From assembly GCA_963727235.1 (NCBI GenBank), contig CAVSFZ010000029.1, positions 1 through 64,000 on the forward strand: DNA of 64,000 nt. Direction: 5' to 3'. The notes beneath the pieces are model-generated. The model did not search any database, was not told the origin of the DNA, and saw only the letters and a program-made list of their open reading frames with translations. Below, one piece after another: positions 51,993 through 64,000 of this stretch; the first letter of the stretch is position 1, and each line of letters begins with the position of its first letter. Made by a program: the position numbers and the translations under genes. The stretch comes from CAVPTL01 sp963727235 (lineage in GTDB: Bacteria; Actinomycetota; Thermoleophilia; Gaiellales; JAICJC01).

Positions 51993-53649
51993 TCAGCCAG
52001 TGCTCGGCGTCCTCGTAGGCCTCCATGGTCGATTCGCCCAACCGGGGGGTGGCTTCGTACACCTCCACCTTGCCGGCCGCCTCGACCCTCCGTGACCGGC
52101 GCATCTGCTCCACCAGCTCGGGGGAGACGCCGCTCAGGTAGAGCCGGCCGCCGACATCTCGCAGCTTCTCGGCGTAGTCGCCCAGCACCAGGAACGCGGT
52201 AGCGCCCAGCGACGTGCGACCGCGCAGGCGCAGCACCACCACCGGCTCATCCGACCCGGCCGGATCGGGCAGCCTGGCCTGCAGCGTGCGGGCGCCGGCG
52301 TAGAACAGGCTGCCGTATACGTCCAGCATGGTGACCGCGCTGCTGGGCAGCCGTTTGGGCGCGGGGTGCTCCTCGAAGGTGTCTCCCACCGGCACCAGCT
52401 CGACCACCGTCAGGTCGAGCGCGTCGCGGTTGAGCTGCAGCATCAGCGACAGGGCCACACCGATCCCCACCGCCGCTGCGATCGGCAGAAACAGCGTCGA
52501 CAGAAACGTGGTCGCGATCGCGATCTGGGACACGCTGCCGGTGCGCAGGATGGCGCGGATCTCGGGAACCCGGATCGAGCGCACGGCGGCGTAGATGAGG
52601 ATGCCCGAGAGGGTGGGGATGGGCACCTTGCCGACGATCCCCGAGAATGCCACCAGGATTGCCAGCATCCACATGCCGGCGAAGATCCCCGCCCATCGCG
52701 AGCGCGCACCGGCCGTCAGGTTCAGCGCTGTCTGGCCGACCGAACCGCCCACCGGCTGGCCGCGGAAGAGCGCGGAGGCGAGGTTGCCGATTCCCGCCGC
52801 CATGAAGTCTCGATCGATCCGCGACGGCTTGCCGTCGGGGTTGGGTGCCGATTCCGCCACGCCCGCCCCCTGCACCAGCACCAGCACCGCGATGGCGGCC
52901 GCGCCCGCCAGCAGGTCGAAGCTGAACACCGACAGGTCGGGGATGTGCGGCACCGGCACCCCGGTGGGGATGGCGCCGTCGTCGGACACGCGCTCGATGT
53001 TGTCGACGCCCAGCGAGGCGAGGGTCGGGATCACCAGCCCGAACACCGCGGCGTACGGCCGCAGCCGGGTGCGGGCCACCACCGCCACGATCGCCAGTGC
53101 CGAGAGCCCCACGGCGGTCGAGGCCAGACTGATCCGGCTGGGATGGGTGACCAGGTCGTAGGCCTTGGCGATCGCGGTCGATCCGGTCACCGTGGCGCCG
53201 GTGAGGTTGCCGAGCTGGCCGAGCACGATGTTGGTGGCAACGCCGGTGAGGAAGCCGATCATCACCGAGATCGAGACAAACCGGGTGTAGCGCCCCAGCT
53301 TGAGCAGGCCGGCGGCGATCATCGCGATGCCGCCCATCAGCGTCAGCAGCACCAGCACCTCCGGCCGATCGGCCGGGGCGACGTTCACCAGGGTGGAGCC
53401 GGCGGTCAGGGCCGCGGCGCTGGTGGTCGTGACCACCATCAGCTGGGTGCTGGACGAGAGTCCGCCGGCGATCGGGCCGGCAAAGCTCGCGTACAGACCG
53501 ATCACCGGGTTCACGCCGGCCAGCACCGCCGCCGCCATGCCGTCAGGCACCCCGCCGACCGCCACCGGCAGGCCGGCCAGCGCATCACGTTTGGCGGTGG
53601 CCTTCTGCGGGGCGACCGTGGCCGCACGTTGGCGGAGCCGCAGGTTCAC
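51952..53649 (-). CDS. SulP-family anion transporter with STAS domain
   Basis: 565-aa transporter. The membrane part (~20-400) has GVPDGMAAAVLAGVNPVIGLYASFAGPIAGGL, the SulP N-terminal signature, and about 10-12 spans. The C-terminal STAS domain (from ~440) has AVTMLDVYGSLFYAGARTL and VVVLRLRGRTSLGATAFLVL, though the usual phospho-site Ser region is altered. Start at GTG 53649, with AGGA about 9 nt upstream; upstream GTGs at 53670 and 53682 would overlap the divergent gene. It carries sulfate, bicarbonate or another anion; not distinguishable. Confidence 0.9.
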   Translation of the reverse strand: MNLRLRQRAATVAPQKATAKRDALAGLPVAVGGVPDGMAAAVLAGVNPVIGLYASFAGPIAGGLSSSTQLMVVTTTSAAALTAGSTLVNVAPADRPEVLVLLTLMGGIAMIAAGLLKLGRYTRFVSISVMIGFLTGVATNIVLGQLGNLTGATVTGSTAIAKAYDLVTHPSRISLASTAVGLSALAIVAVVARTRLRPYAAVFGLVIPTLASLGVDNIERVSDDGAIPTGVPVPHIPDLSVFSFDLLAGAAAIAVLVLVQGAGVAESAPNPDGKPSRIDRDFMAAGIGNLASALFRGQPVGGSVGQTALNLTAGARSRWAGIFAGMWMLAILVAFSGIVGKVPIPTLSGILIYAAVRSIRVPEIRAILRTGSVSQIAIATTFLSTLFLPIAAAVGIGVALSLMLQLNRDALDLTVVELVPVGDTFEEHPAPKRLPSSAVTMLDVYGSLFYAGARTLQARLPDPAGSDEPVVVLRLRGRTSLGATAFLVLGDYAEKLRDVGGRLYLSGVSPELVEQMRRSRRVEAAGKVEVYEATPRLGESTMEAYEDAEHWLITADAQTPQSDSR

Positions 53650-53672
53650 CGTCGGTATCCTGGCTGGCACCG

Positions 53673-54701
53673 ATGAGAACACAACACGCGATTACTGTGG
53701 TTGGCTGTCATGCTGGGGGCGAGGTTGGCAATGTTGTCACCGGCGGTGTGCTGCCGCCCGAGGGTGACACCGTATTCGATCGCATGCAGGCGCTGGCTCG
53801 CGACGGCGACGGCCTGCGCGGGCTGCTGCTGCACGAGCCGCGTGGAAGCGTGGCCGTGCACGCCAACCTGGTGGTGCCCTCGCGGCGCCCCGACTGCGCC
53901 GCGGGATTCATCATCATGGAGCCGACCGAGTACCCGCCGATGTCGGGCTCCAACGCCATCTGCACCGCCACCGTGCTGCTCGAGACCGGCATGGTGGAGA
54001 TGCGCGAGCCCGAGACGGTGTTCCGGCTGGAGGCGCCCGGCGGCGTGATCGAGCTGCGGGCGGCCTGCCGCGACGGCCGCTGCGAGTCGGTCGAGCTGAC
54101 CAACGTGCCGAGCTTCGCCCACAGCCTGGACGCGCCGCTCGAGGTGGAGGGGCTGGGCACCCTGACGGTGGATATCTCGTACGGAGGCATGTGGTTTGCG
54201 ATTGCCGATGCGGCCGCGCTGGGCTTTGCCATCGAGCCGGACGAGGCCCGGGAGCTGACCGCGGTGGGTGAGCGCATCCGCGAGGCGGCCATCGACCAGA
54301 TCCCGTGCGTCCATCCCGGGAATCCCGGGATCGCCGGGGTCAGCATCGTGCAGATCGCCGCACCCTGGAACGGGGTGGGCAAGGTCAGCCGAAACGCGGT
54401 CGTGATCTCGCCCGGGCGGCTCGACCGGTCGGCCTGCGGCACCGGCTTGAGCGCCCGGCTGGCGGCATTGCATGCCCGCGGATCGATGTCGGTCGGGGAC
54501 TCCATGACCGCCGCCTCGGCGCTGGGCACCACCTTCGACGGCCGGATCGTGGCCGCCGCCACCGTCGGCGACAGGCCGGCGATCGTCCCGGCGATCCGTG
54601 GCAGCGCCTGGATCACCGGGATCAACCAGGTGTTCGTCGACCCGACCGACCCGTTCCCGGAGGGATATCTGATGTCGGATACCTGGGGCAGCCGCCACTG
54701 A
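53673..54701 (+). CDS. Proline racemase family, trans-3-hydroxy-L-proline dehydratase type
   Basis: 342-aa enzyme. The first catalytic position is Ser91 in PPMSGSNAICTATVLLE instead of Cys, while the second Cys is kept in RSACGTGLSARLAAL. The Ser/Thr-Cys pair is known from trans-3-hydroxy-L-proline dehydratases, whereas racemases and 4-hydroxyproline epimerases have two Cys. GHAGGE-like HAGGEVGNVVTGGV is at the N-terminus. It starts 24 bp from the divergent SulP start. Confidence 0.85.
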   Translation: MRTQHAITVVGCHAGGEVGNVVTGGVLPPEGDTVFDRMQALARDGDGLRGLLLHEPRGSVAVHANLVVPSRRPDCAAGFIIMEPTEYPPMSGSNAICTATVLLETGMVEMREPETVFRLEAPGGVIELRAACRDGRCESVELTNVPSFAHSLDAPLEVEGLGTLTVDISYGGMWFAIADAAALGFAIEPDEARELTAVGERIREAAIDQIPCVHPGNPGIAGVSIVQIAAPWNGVGKVSRNAVVISPGRLDRSACGTGLSARLAALHARGSMSVGDSMTAASALGTTFDGRIVAAATVGDRPAIVPAIRGSAWITGINQVFVDPTDPFPEGYLMSDTWGSRH

Positions 54702-54731
54702 ATCAAAAGTTTCATTCACCATTTGCATACA

Positions 54732-54765
54732 AATCAAACGGTTTGATTCGTGCTAGGGTGATCGG
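54732..54765 (+). promoter_or_regulatory. gltB promoter with palindromic operator (leaderless)
   Basis: AATCAAAC-G-GTTTGATT (54732-54748) is a perfect inverted repeat. It is followed by the extended -10 TGCTAGGGT (54751-54759), then 6 nt, then the gltB ATG at 54766. A protein bound to the palindrome would block the promoter. The region has an unusually A/T-rich stretch for this genome. Confidence 0.65.
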
Positions 54766-59170
<4,405 letters not shown>

Positions 59171-59178
<8 letters not shown>

Positions 59179-60616
59179 TCCCCGCGGGTTCCTCGAGATC
59201 CAGCGGCGCGGCTCCGGCTACCGGCCTGTGGCGGAGCGGCTGGCTGATCAGCTGCACCAGACGATCCCGCCGTCCCACGACGAGGTGCGGGCCCAGGCGA
59301 CCAGGTGCATGGGCTGCGGAGTGCCGTTCTGTCATTCCGGCTGCCCGCTCACCAACACCATCCCCGACTGGAACGATCTCGCCCGCAGGGGGCTGTGGAG
59401 CGCGGCGGCCGAGGAGCTGCACTCCACCAACAACTTTCCCGAGCTGACCGGGCGGCTGTGCCCTGCGCCGTGTGAGGAGGCGTGCGTGCTGGCGCTGAAC
59501 GACGAGCCGGTCACGATCCGCGAGATCGAGCTCGCGATCGCCGATCGCGCGCTCGGCGGGGGGTGGGAGCCACAGCCTCCGGCGGCGCCTTCGGGGCGTT
59601 CGGTGGCGATCGTCGGCAGCGGCCCGGCGGGGCTGGCGGCGGCGCAGCAGCTGACACGGGCGGGACATGCGGTGACCGTGTTCGAGCGCGACCCGGCGCC
59701 CGGCGGTCTGCTGCGGTTCGGGATTCCCGACTACAAGCTGGAGAAGTCGGTGATCGATGCCCGTCTCGATCAGATGCGGGCCGAGGGCACGGCGTTCGAG
59801 TGCAGCGTGGATGTCGGCGCCGGGGTGGCGATGGACGAGCTGCGGCAGCGGTTCGATGCGGTCGTGCTGGCCACCGGGGCGCAGCGTCCGCGAGATGTCG
59901 ACCTGCCCGGCCGCGACCTGCTGGGTGTCGAGTTTGCGATGCCGTACCTGACGGGGCGAAACCGCGTGCTGGGAGGCTTCGACGCGCCGTCGGGGATCAC
60001 GGCGGCGGGACGCAAGGTGGTGATCTTGGGCGGCGGCGACACCAGCGCCGACTGCCTCGGCTGTGCCTTGCGAGAACAGGCCGAGTCGGTGATCGAGGTG
60101 GCCCACGGGCCGACTCCGCCGACCACCCGCACGCCGCTTCGGGTGTGGCCGGAGTGGCCGTTCGTGCTGCGGTCGTACGGCGCGCACGCCGAGGGCGGCC
60201 GGCGCGAGTTCCAGCTGGAGCCGGTCGAGTTTCTGGGCACCGACGGCCGGCTCACCGCGATCCGGCTGGAGCGGATGGAGTTTCCCGGGTTCGACGGTGT
60301 CGGCCGCCGACCGCGTCCCCAGCCGACCGGTGAGCAGTTCGTGCTGGATGTCGACCTGGTGCTGATCGCGGTCGGATTCGCAGGCGCCGAGAGCTCGCCG
60401 CTGCTGACCCAGCTGGGCATCGAGCTGGGCCCAGCGCTCACGGTGCCGGTGGACAGCGAGTTTCAGACTGCCGCCGACGGCGTGTTCGCCGCCGGCGACT
60501 GCGTCCGCGGCGCCGACCTGATCGTGACCGCCATCGCCGACGGCCGCCGCGCCGCCGCCGCAGCCGACGCCTACCTCGCGGCCGTTCCCACTGACGTTGG
60601 GGTGCTCCACCGCTGA
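59171..60616 (+). CDS. gltD: Glutamate synthase small subunit
   Basis: 481-aa NADPH-oxidising subunit. N-terminal iron-sulfur cysteines: RCMGCGVPFCHSGCPLTN and LCPAPCEEACVLALN. FAD-binding SVAIVGSGPAGLAAAQQL and the NADPH-binding KVVILGGGDTSADCLG are in order, and the C-terminal VFAAGDCVRGADLIVTAIADGR is the second FAD contact. The ATG at 59171 overlaps the gltB stop by 8 bp. It passes electrons to GltB. Confidence 0.97.
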
Positions 60617-60775
60617 GCTCGACCCGACGTCGAAGGCATCGATCGTAGACACGCTCCCTCCGAAGCTCGCCCGACGTGCCGCCGAGTTCGAGTTCCCACT
60701 GGGGATTGACGTGTACTCAGCCGTCGGCTGATCGGCGAAGCGGGCGCTCCGCTCCAGGGCCGTTCGCGCTGGTAC

Positions 60776-60810
60776 TGCCAATTGGCACTGCGAGCGACTG
60801 CCAATTGGGA
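60776..60810. repeat. CCAATTGG doublet repeat, copy 1
   Basis: TGCCAATTGGCA (perfect palindrome), 11-bp spacer, TGCCAATTGGGA. The centres are 23 bp apart. Confidence 0.85.
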
Positions 60811-60843
60811 TTCCGGTGGGGGCACGGCTGGGACAGGGTGATT

Positions 60844-60878
60844 CGCCAATTGGCGGTTCGAATGAATGCCAATTGAGT
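60844..60878. repeat. CCAATTGG doublet repeat, copy 2
   Basis: CGCCAATTGGCG (perfect palindrome), 11-bp spacer, TGCCAATTGAGT. The centres are 23 bp apart. The A/T-rich patch follows directly. Confidence 0.85.
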
Positions 60879-60990
60879 TTTTGAATATTTTTGAAGCGCC
60901 GCCATCCAGGGTTGATGCCCCCAGGCGGCTGGTCCGAGTCCACCGTGGGTGGTGCAGGGTGGTGTGGTGGATTCGGTACGAGTCCGAGAT

Positions 60991-61025
60991 CGCCAATTGG
61001 CGGTCCGTGTCACTGTCAATTGAGA
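60991..61025. repeat. CCAATTGG doublet repeat, copy 3
   Basis: CGCCAATTGGCG (perfect palindrome), 11-bp spacer, TGTCAATTGAGA. The centres are 23 bp apart. As in copies 1 and 2, the first site is symmetric and the second is not. Confidence 0.85.
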
Positions 61026-61108
61026 TCCCCGACACTCCGCCACCCACCAGGCACACCCTGCCTGTCAGCATGTCCCGCATGCCCCCCTCCTTGTACAAGG
61101 CTCGCGGA

Positions 61109-61531
61109 ATGTCGGTCAAGCTTCCGCCTTGCGCGATCTGCGTCGACCGCACACGCGGAAAGACGGAGCAGGTGCGGCTCGGCTACGGCGTCACCGTCTG
61201 GCTCTGTCAGCCCCACGCCGACCCGCAGTTTCTCCGCAAGCGGCGCGGCCGTGATTTTGTGCTCACGATGACCCGGCTGTGGAGATCGCACGGCTGTATG
61301 ACGGCGGCGCGTGGCAGGGCACTCGAGGCTCACCTGTCGTCTCTCCATCCGTCGCCGCGCCCGCGGCCGGGATCCTACGCATGGCCGGAGCTGCGCCTCC
61401 GTGCCGAGCGCCTGTTCACGGCTGGAGTTCCGCTGCATGCCGTCATGCGTGACCTCGAGCACCAAAGCTACGGCGTCTGTCGGCCTCCCAGTCTTCGCAC
61501 CGTCTATCGCTGGCGTAACGAGCTGCGCTGA
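61109..61531 (+). CDS. Small zinc-finger-like protein, unknown function
   Basis: 140-aa basic protein, not recognised. The N-terminus has a C-x2-C ... C-x2-H pattern (Cys8, Cys11, Cys33, His36: LPPCAICVDRT and WLCQPHADP), which could hold zinc. A helical middle (about 47-80) follows, then a Pro-rich linker. The C-terminal WPELRLRAERLFTAGVPLHAVMRDL, then SLRTVYRWRNELR, reads as a helix-turn-helix. AAGG about 8 nt before the ATG at 61109 supports this start; ATGs at 61070 and 61079 are also in frame. It lies directly after the doublet repeats and may be the protein that binds them (inference). Confidence 0.6.
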   Translation: MSVKLPPCAICVDRTRGKTEQVRLGYGVTVWLCQPHADPQFLRKRRGRDFVLTMTRLWRSHGCMTAARGRALEAHLSSLHPSPRPRPGSYAWPELRLRAERLFTAGVPLHAVMRDLEHQSYGVCRPPSLRTVYRWRNELR

Positions 61532-61536
61532 GCCCG

Positions 61537-64000
61537 TCACTCGCCGGCAGTCTCGGCCGGCTGCGCGGCGGCGGGTGGCGGCTGGTCGCCGATGTTGGTG
61601 CCTTCGATGTCGATCTTGGGCACGATCTTGCCCAGCAGGTTCGGCATCCACCAGGCCCACCGGCCCATCAGGGTCAGCACCGCGGGGGCGAGCAGCAGCA
61701 CCATCGTGGCGGCCAGCGCCACCGCGCTCGCCAGGCCGACGCCGAACTGCTTCACCACCGGATCGCCGTTGAGGATGAAGCTCGAGAACACCGACATCAT
61801 GATCAGCGCCGCCGCGGCGATCACCCGCGCGCTGGCCTTCAAGCCGAGCCGCACCGACGCCTTGTCGTTCTCGCCGTGCGCGCGGAAATGGTCGACGGAC
61901 GACAGCAGGAACACCTGATAGTCCATGCTCAGGCCGAACAGCACCGCAAACATCATCAGGGGCACGAAGCTCGCGATCGGAACGGTTGATGCGGTCGTGT
62001 CGATCCCGACCAGGCTGATGCCCCAGCCCCACTGAAAGACGGCCGTGACGATGCCGAACGCGGCCATCGCCGTGAGGAAGTTGGTGACCGCGGCCTGCAG
62101 CGGGATCGTGACCGACCGGAACGCCACCAGCAGCACCAGCATGCTGAACACCAGGATGGTCACGATCACCAGCGGCAGCCTGCTCGAGATCTCGCTGGCG
62201 AGATCGACATTGCTGGCGGTCGAGCCGCCGACGTAGGCGACCAGGCCCTTGCTGCTGCTGTCGGGAATCACCGTGTCGCGCAGATGGCCCACCAGGTTGG
62301 CGGTCGCCACCGCCGACGGCGCGGTGGTCGCGATCACGGTGAACACCACATCGTTGCCGCGCTTTGAGATCTGCGGCGGAGACACCAGCTCATCACCCTT
62401 GGTGTTGGTCAGCCCGTTCTGGAGCTTGACCAGCCGCGGGTCGGTGCCGCGATCGTCGCCGCCGGCCTTGGTCAGCGTGTTCACAAGCTGGTTGTGCAGC
62501 TGGGTCGCCTGCTTCTGCTGCTTGGCGGCCTTCGCCTGGAGCGCGTCGAGATCGGCCTTCTGCTGCTGCAGCTCAGCCGCCTGGGCCTGCAATGCGTCGG
62601 CCTGCTTCTGGAGCTCGTCGGCCTGCTTTTGGAGTGCATCGGCCTGGGTTTGGAGCTGCGCCCCCTGGGCCTGGAGCTGCTGCTTCTGGGCGTTCAGCGA
62701 CGCCGCCTGGACGGCGAGCGCCTCGGCCTGGCGCTTGAGACGCTTGGCCTCGGCCCGGTCGTGCTTGAGCTCCGCGACGGTGGCCGCTGCCGCGGCCTGA
62801 AGCCGCGTCAGCCGCTGCTGCAGCCGCGCCAGCCGGGCGGGGTCGGTGACGGTTGCGATCAGCTGCTCGACTCGCCGGATCTCGGCCTCGATCGCCACCA
62901 GCCGCACCGCCTGGCGCCTGGCCTTCTGCGCCAGCCCGCGGGCTTCGCTCTTGAGCCGGTTTCGCTCGGCGTCGAGCTGGGCCGCCTGAGCTTCCAGCGA
63001 CGCCTGCTGAGCCTGCAGCGCGGCCTCCTGCCGCTGCAGCTCGGCGGCCTGCTGGTTGAGTGACGCCTGCTGTTTCTCCAGCACCGCCTGCTGCTGCTCC
63101 AGCGACGCCTGCCCCGACTTGAGCTCGGCCGCCATCTGGTTGCCCTGCTTCTGCTCAGCTTCGAGTTCGTTCTGCAGCTGCTTCAGCTGGTTCTCCTGAG
63201 CGGTCACCGCGGGGTCGGCCTTGGCGCTGGGGTCGAGCGCGACGGCCACGATCAGCGGGCCGTTGTAGCCGGGGCCAAAGCCGCTCGCCATCAGGTCGTA
63301 GGCCTTGCGCTCCATCGTCGACGGCGACGTCTGGCCGATGTTCTCCTGGCCGAGGCGGAGGGATAACGCGGGGATCATCAGCGGTATCAGGATGACCGCG
63401 GCGATCGCGGCCGCGACCCACGGCCGGCGGGTGATGAAGTTCGACCAGTGCCCCCACATCCCGACCTTGTCGGGGTCGTCGGAGGGGTGCAGCCGGGCCG
63501 GCAGTGCGATCGAGTTGATGAACCTGCCCGCCAGCGACATCAGGGCCGGGAGCAGCGTGATTGCGGCCAGCACGGCGGTGCCCACCGCCACCGCTGCGGT
63601 GTACCCGAGCGCCGAAACCAGCGGGATTCCGGCCACCACCAAGGACACCAGCGCGACCACCACGGTGCAGCCGGCGAATACCACCGCGGTGCCGGCCGTG
63701 CCCACCGCCCGGGCCACCGACTCGTGCAACTCCACGCCTTCGCGCATCTGTGTGCGGTGCCGCGTCACCAGAAACAGCGCATAGTCGATGCCGACCGCCA
63801 GGCCGATCATGGTGGCCACGGTGTGGGCGATGTCGGGTACCGCGATCAGGTGGCCCAGCAGGCCGATCACGCCCAGGGCGGTGGTCAGTCCCAGGATCGC
63901 CGTGCCGATCGGCATGCCCATCGCCACCACCGTGCCGAAGGTGAAGGTCAGGATCAGCATCGCGGCCAGGATCCCGATCACGTCGCTGGTGGAGGTGTCG
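61537..64000 (-). CDS. MMPL-family transporter with long coiled coil (5' end outside window)
   Basis: At least 820 residues of an MMPL/RND protein, cut by the right edge; the frame is open to the last base. The visible part starts within the first membrane bundle (IGILAAMLILTFTFGTVVAMGM; LAVGIDYALFLVTRHR), then the second outside loop. That loop contains an Ala/Gln/Leu-rich coiled coil of about 240 residues (62473-63204; for example ALQKQADELQKQADALQ). The second bundle has AVLFGLSMDYQVFLLSSVDHFR and the C-terminus. Ordinary MMPL loops have no such coiled coil. It could reach across the cell envelope or bind a partner. Paralog of the MMPL at 26001-28175, which lacks it. Confidence 0.9.
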   Translation of the reverse strand, partial: DTSTSDVIGILAAMLILTFTFGTVVAMGMPIGTAILGLTTALGVIGLLGHLIAVPDIAHTVATMIGLAVGIDYALFLVTRHRTQMREGVELHESVARAVGTAGTAVVFAGCTVVVALVSLVVAGIPLVSALGYTAAVAVGTAVLAAITLLPALMSLAGRFINSIALPARLHPSDDPDKVGMWGHWSNFITRRPWVAAAIAAVILIPLMIPALSLRLGQENIGQTSPSTMERKAYDLMASGFGPGYNGPLIVAVALDPSAKADPAVTAQENQLKQLQNELEAEQKQGNQMAAELKSGQASLEQQQAVLEKQQASLNQQAAELQRQEAALQAQQASLEAQAAQLDAERNRLKSEARGLAQKARRQAVRLVAIEAEIRRVEQLIATVTDPARLARLQQRLTRLQAAAAATVAELKHDRAEAKRLKRQAEALAVQAASLNAQKQQLQAQGAQLQTQADALQKQADELQKQADALQAQAAELQQQKADLDALQAKAAKQQKQATQLHNQLVNTLTKAGGDDRGTDPRLVKLQNGLTNTKGDELVSPPQISKRGNDVVFTVIATTAPSAVATANLVGHLRDTVIPDSSSKGLVAYVGGSTASNVDLASEISSRLPLVIVTILVFSMLVLLVAFRSVTIPLQAAVTNFLTAMAAFGIVTAVFQWGWGISLVGIDTTASTVPIASFVPLMMFAVLFGLSMDYQVFLLSSVDHFRAHGENDKASVRLGLKASARVIAAAALIMMSVFSSFILNGDPVVKQFGVGLASAVALAATMVLLLAPAVLTLMGRWAWWMPNLLGKIVPKIDIEGTNIGDQPPPAAAQPAETAGE

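Larger units (their letters stand above)
60617..61108. other. Non-coding stretch with CCAATTGG doublet repeats
   Basis: 492 bp between gltD and the small zinc-finger-like gene. No convincing gene is seen; open frames here are short, run through the repeats and lack recognisable domains. It holds three diverged copies of a 35-bp repeat (60776-60810, 60844-60878, 60991-61025), an A/T-rich patch at 60873-60897, and a 12-bp palindrome CCTTGTACAAGG at 61089-61100 next to the following gene's ribosome site. Confidence 0.75.

Noticed and set aside
52366..53676. 436-aa plus-strand frame opposite SulP
   Set aside because: Gly/Arg/His-rich shadow; SulP has clear membrane spans and a STAS domain.
54702..54748. 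Possible sixth REP-like palindrome before gltB
   Set aside because: It has GATTC-type bases but no GGTGCC/GGCACC core, and lies at a promoter instead of a gene end.
60851..60866. GGTTCGAAT resembling a tRNA T-arm
   Set aside because: No acceptor, D or anticodon stem can be folded around it; it is part of the doublet spacer.
60866..61108. N-terminal extension of the zinc-finger-like protein from ATG 60866
   Set aside because: It would translate two of the DNA repeats and an A/T-rich patch; the ATG at 61109 has a spaced AAGG.
62473..63204. DNA tandem repeat in the coiled-coil coding segment
   Set aside because: Similarity is at the amino-acid heptad level; codons vary and no exact DNA unit repeats.

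Overview
The window is high-G+C DNA (roughly two thirds G+C or more, judged by eye), densely packed with genes and rich in ATGA/GTGA start-stop overlaps. DUF2630, DUF1707, PAC2, DUF1348, a lysine-poor proteome, GTG starts and many apparently leaderless genes point to an actinomycete. The MMPL/Kdp/RCC1 mix suggests class Thermoleophilia (Solirubrobacterales-like), but that placement is inference, not shown. No rRNA, tRNA, CRISPR array or prophage was found. Both window edges cut genes: a GH38 mannosidase on the left and an MMPL transporter on the right.

Layout. 1-11.4 kb is a carbohydrate-use region: GH38 alpha-mannosidase, a sugar ABC importer on the minus strand whose binding-protein gene carries two frameshifts, then a plus-strand set of copper amine oxidase, SDR and GH4 glycosidase. 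A RAYT (REP-associated Y1 transposase) gene flanked by two 33-35 bp palindromes sits inside it. 11.4-30 kb is mixed metabolism and regulation: greA, a SIS protein, a ureohydrolase, a GntR regulator divergent from an AceE-like E1, PAC2, tartrate/D-malate dehydrogenase, DUF2630, DUF1707, an AlkZ-like protein, TetR, an orphan peptide-binding lipoprotein, HxlR divergent from two DsbA/FrnE proteins, MMPL, MFS, PHP and SRPBCC. 31-46.3 kb holds PEP carboxylase, then a large potassium/two-component block: a KdpD/KdpE-like pair on the plus strand and, on the minus strand, a Kdp operon in the order leader membrane protein, 27-aa microprotein, kdpF, kdpA, kdpC, kdpB, kdpD N-terminal part, usp, kdpD C-terminal part, kdpE. 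Two half-kinase genes lie downstream. 46.5-60.6 kb holds an RCC1 beta-propeller, a polysaccharide deacetylase, GNAT, an acyl-CoA ligase with a citryl-CoA-lyase-like protein and a DUF1348 protein, SulP, a proline-racemase-family enzyme and gltBD. 60.6-64 kb holds a 490-bp non-coding stretch with a three-copy CCAATTGG doublet repeat, a small zinc-finger-like protein, and an MMPL protein with a 240-residue coiled coil.

Themes across the window. (1) Five dispersed palindromes with core GGTGCC-W-GGCACC sit exactly at gene 3' ends and supply the stop codons; with the RAYT gene they look like a REP/RAYT system. (2) At least ten genes have a TAnnnT hexamer 6-7 nt before the start codon, which fits leaderless transcription and helped choose starts. 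(3) KdpD is split into two proteins with a UspA protein between them, and an 11-bp tandem box upstream of the kdp operon recurs upstream of a small membrane-protein gene next to PEP carboxylase. (4) The strongest unexplained signal is the doublet repeat at 60776-61025: three copies, each with two CCAATTG(G) sites exactly 23 bp apart.
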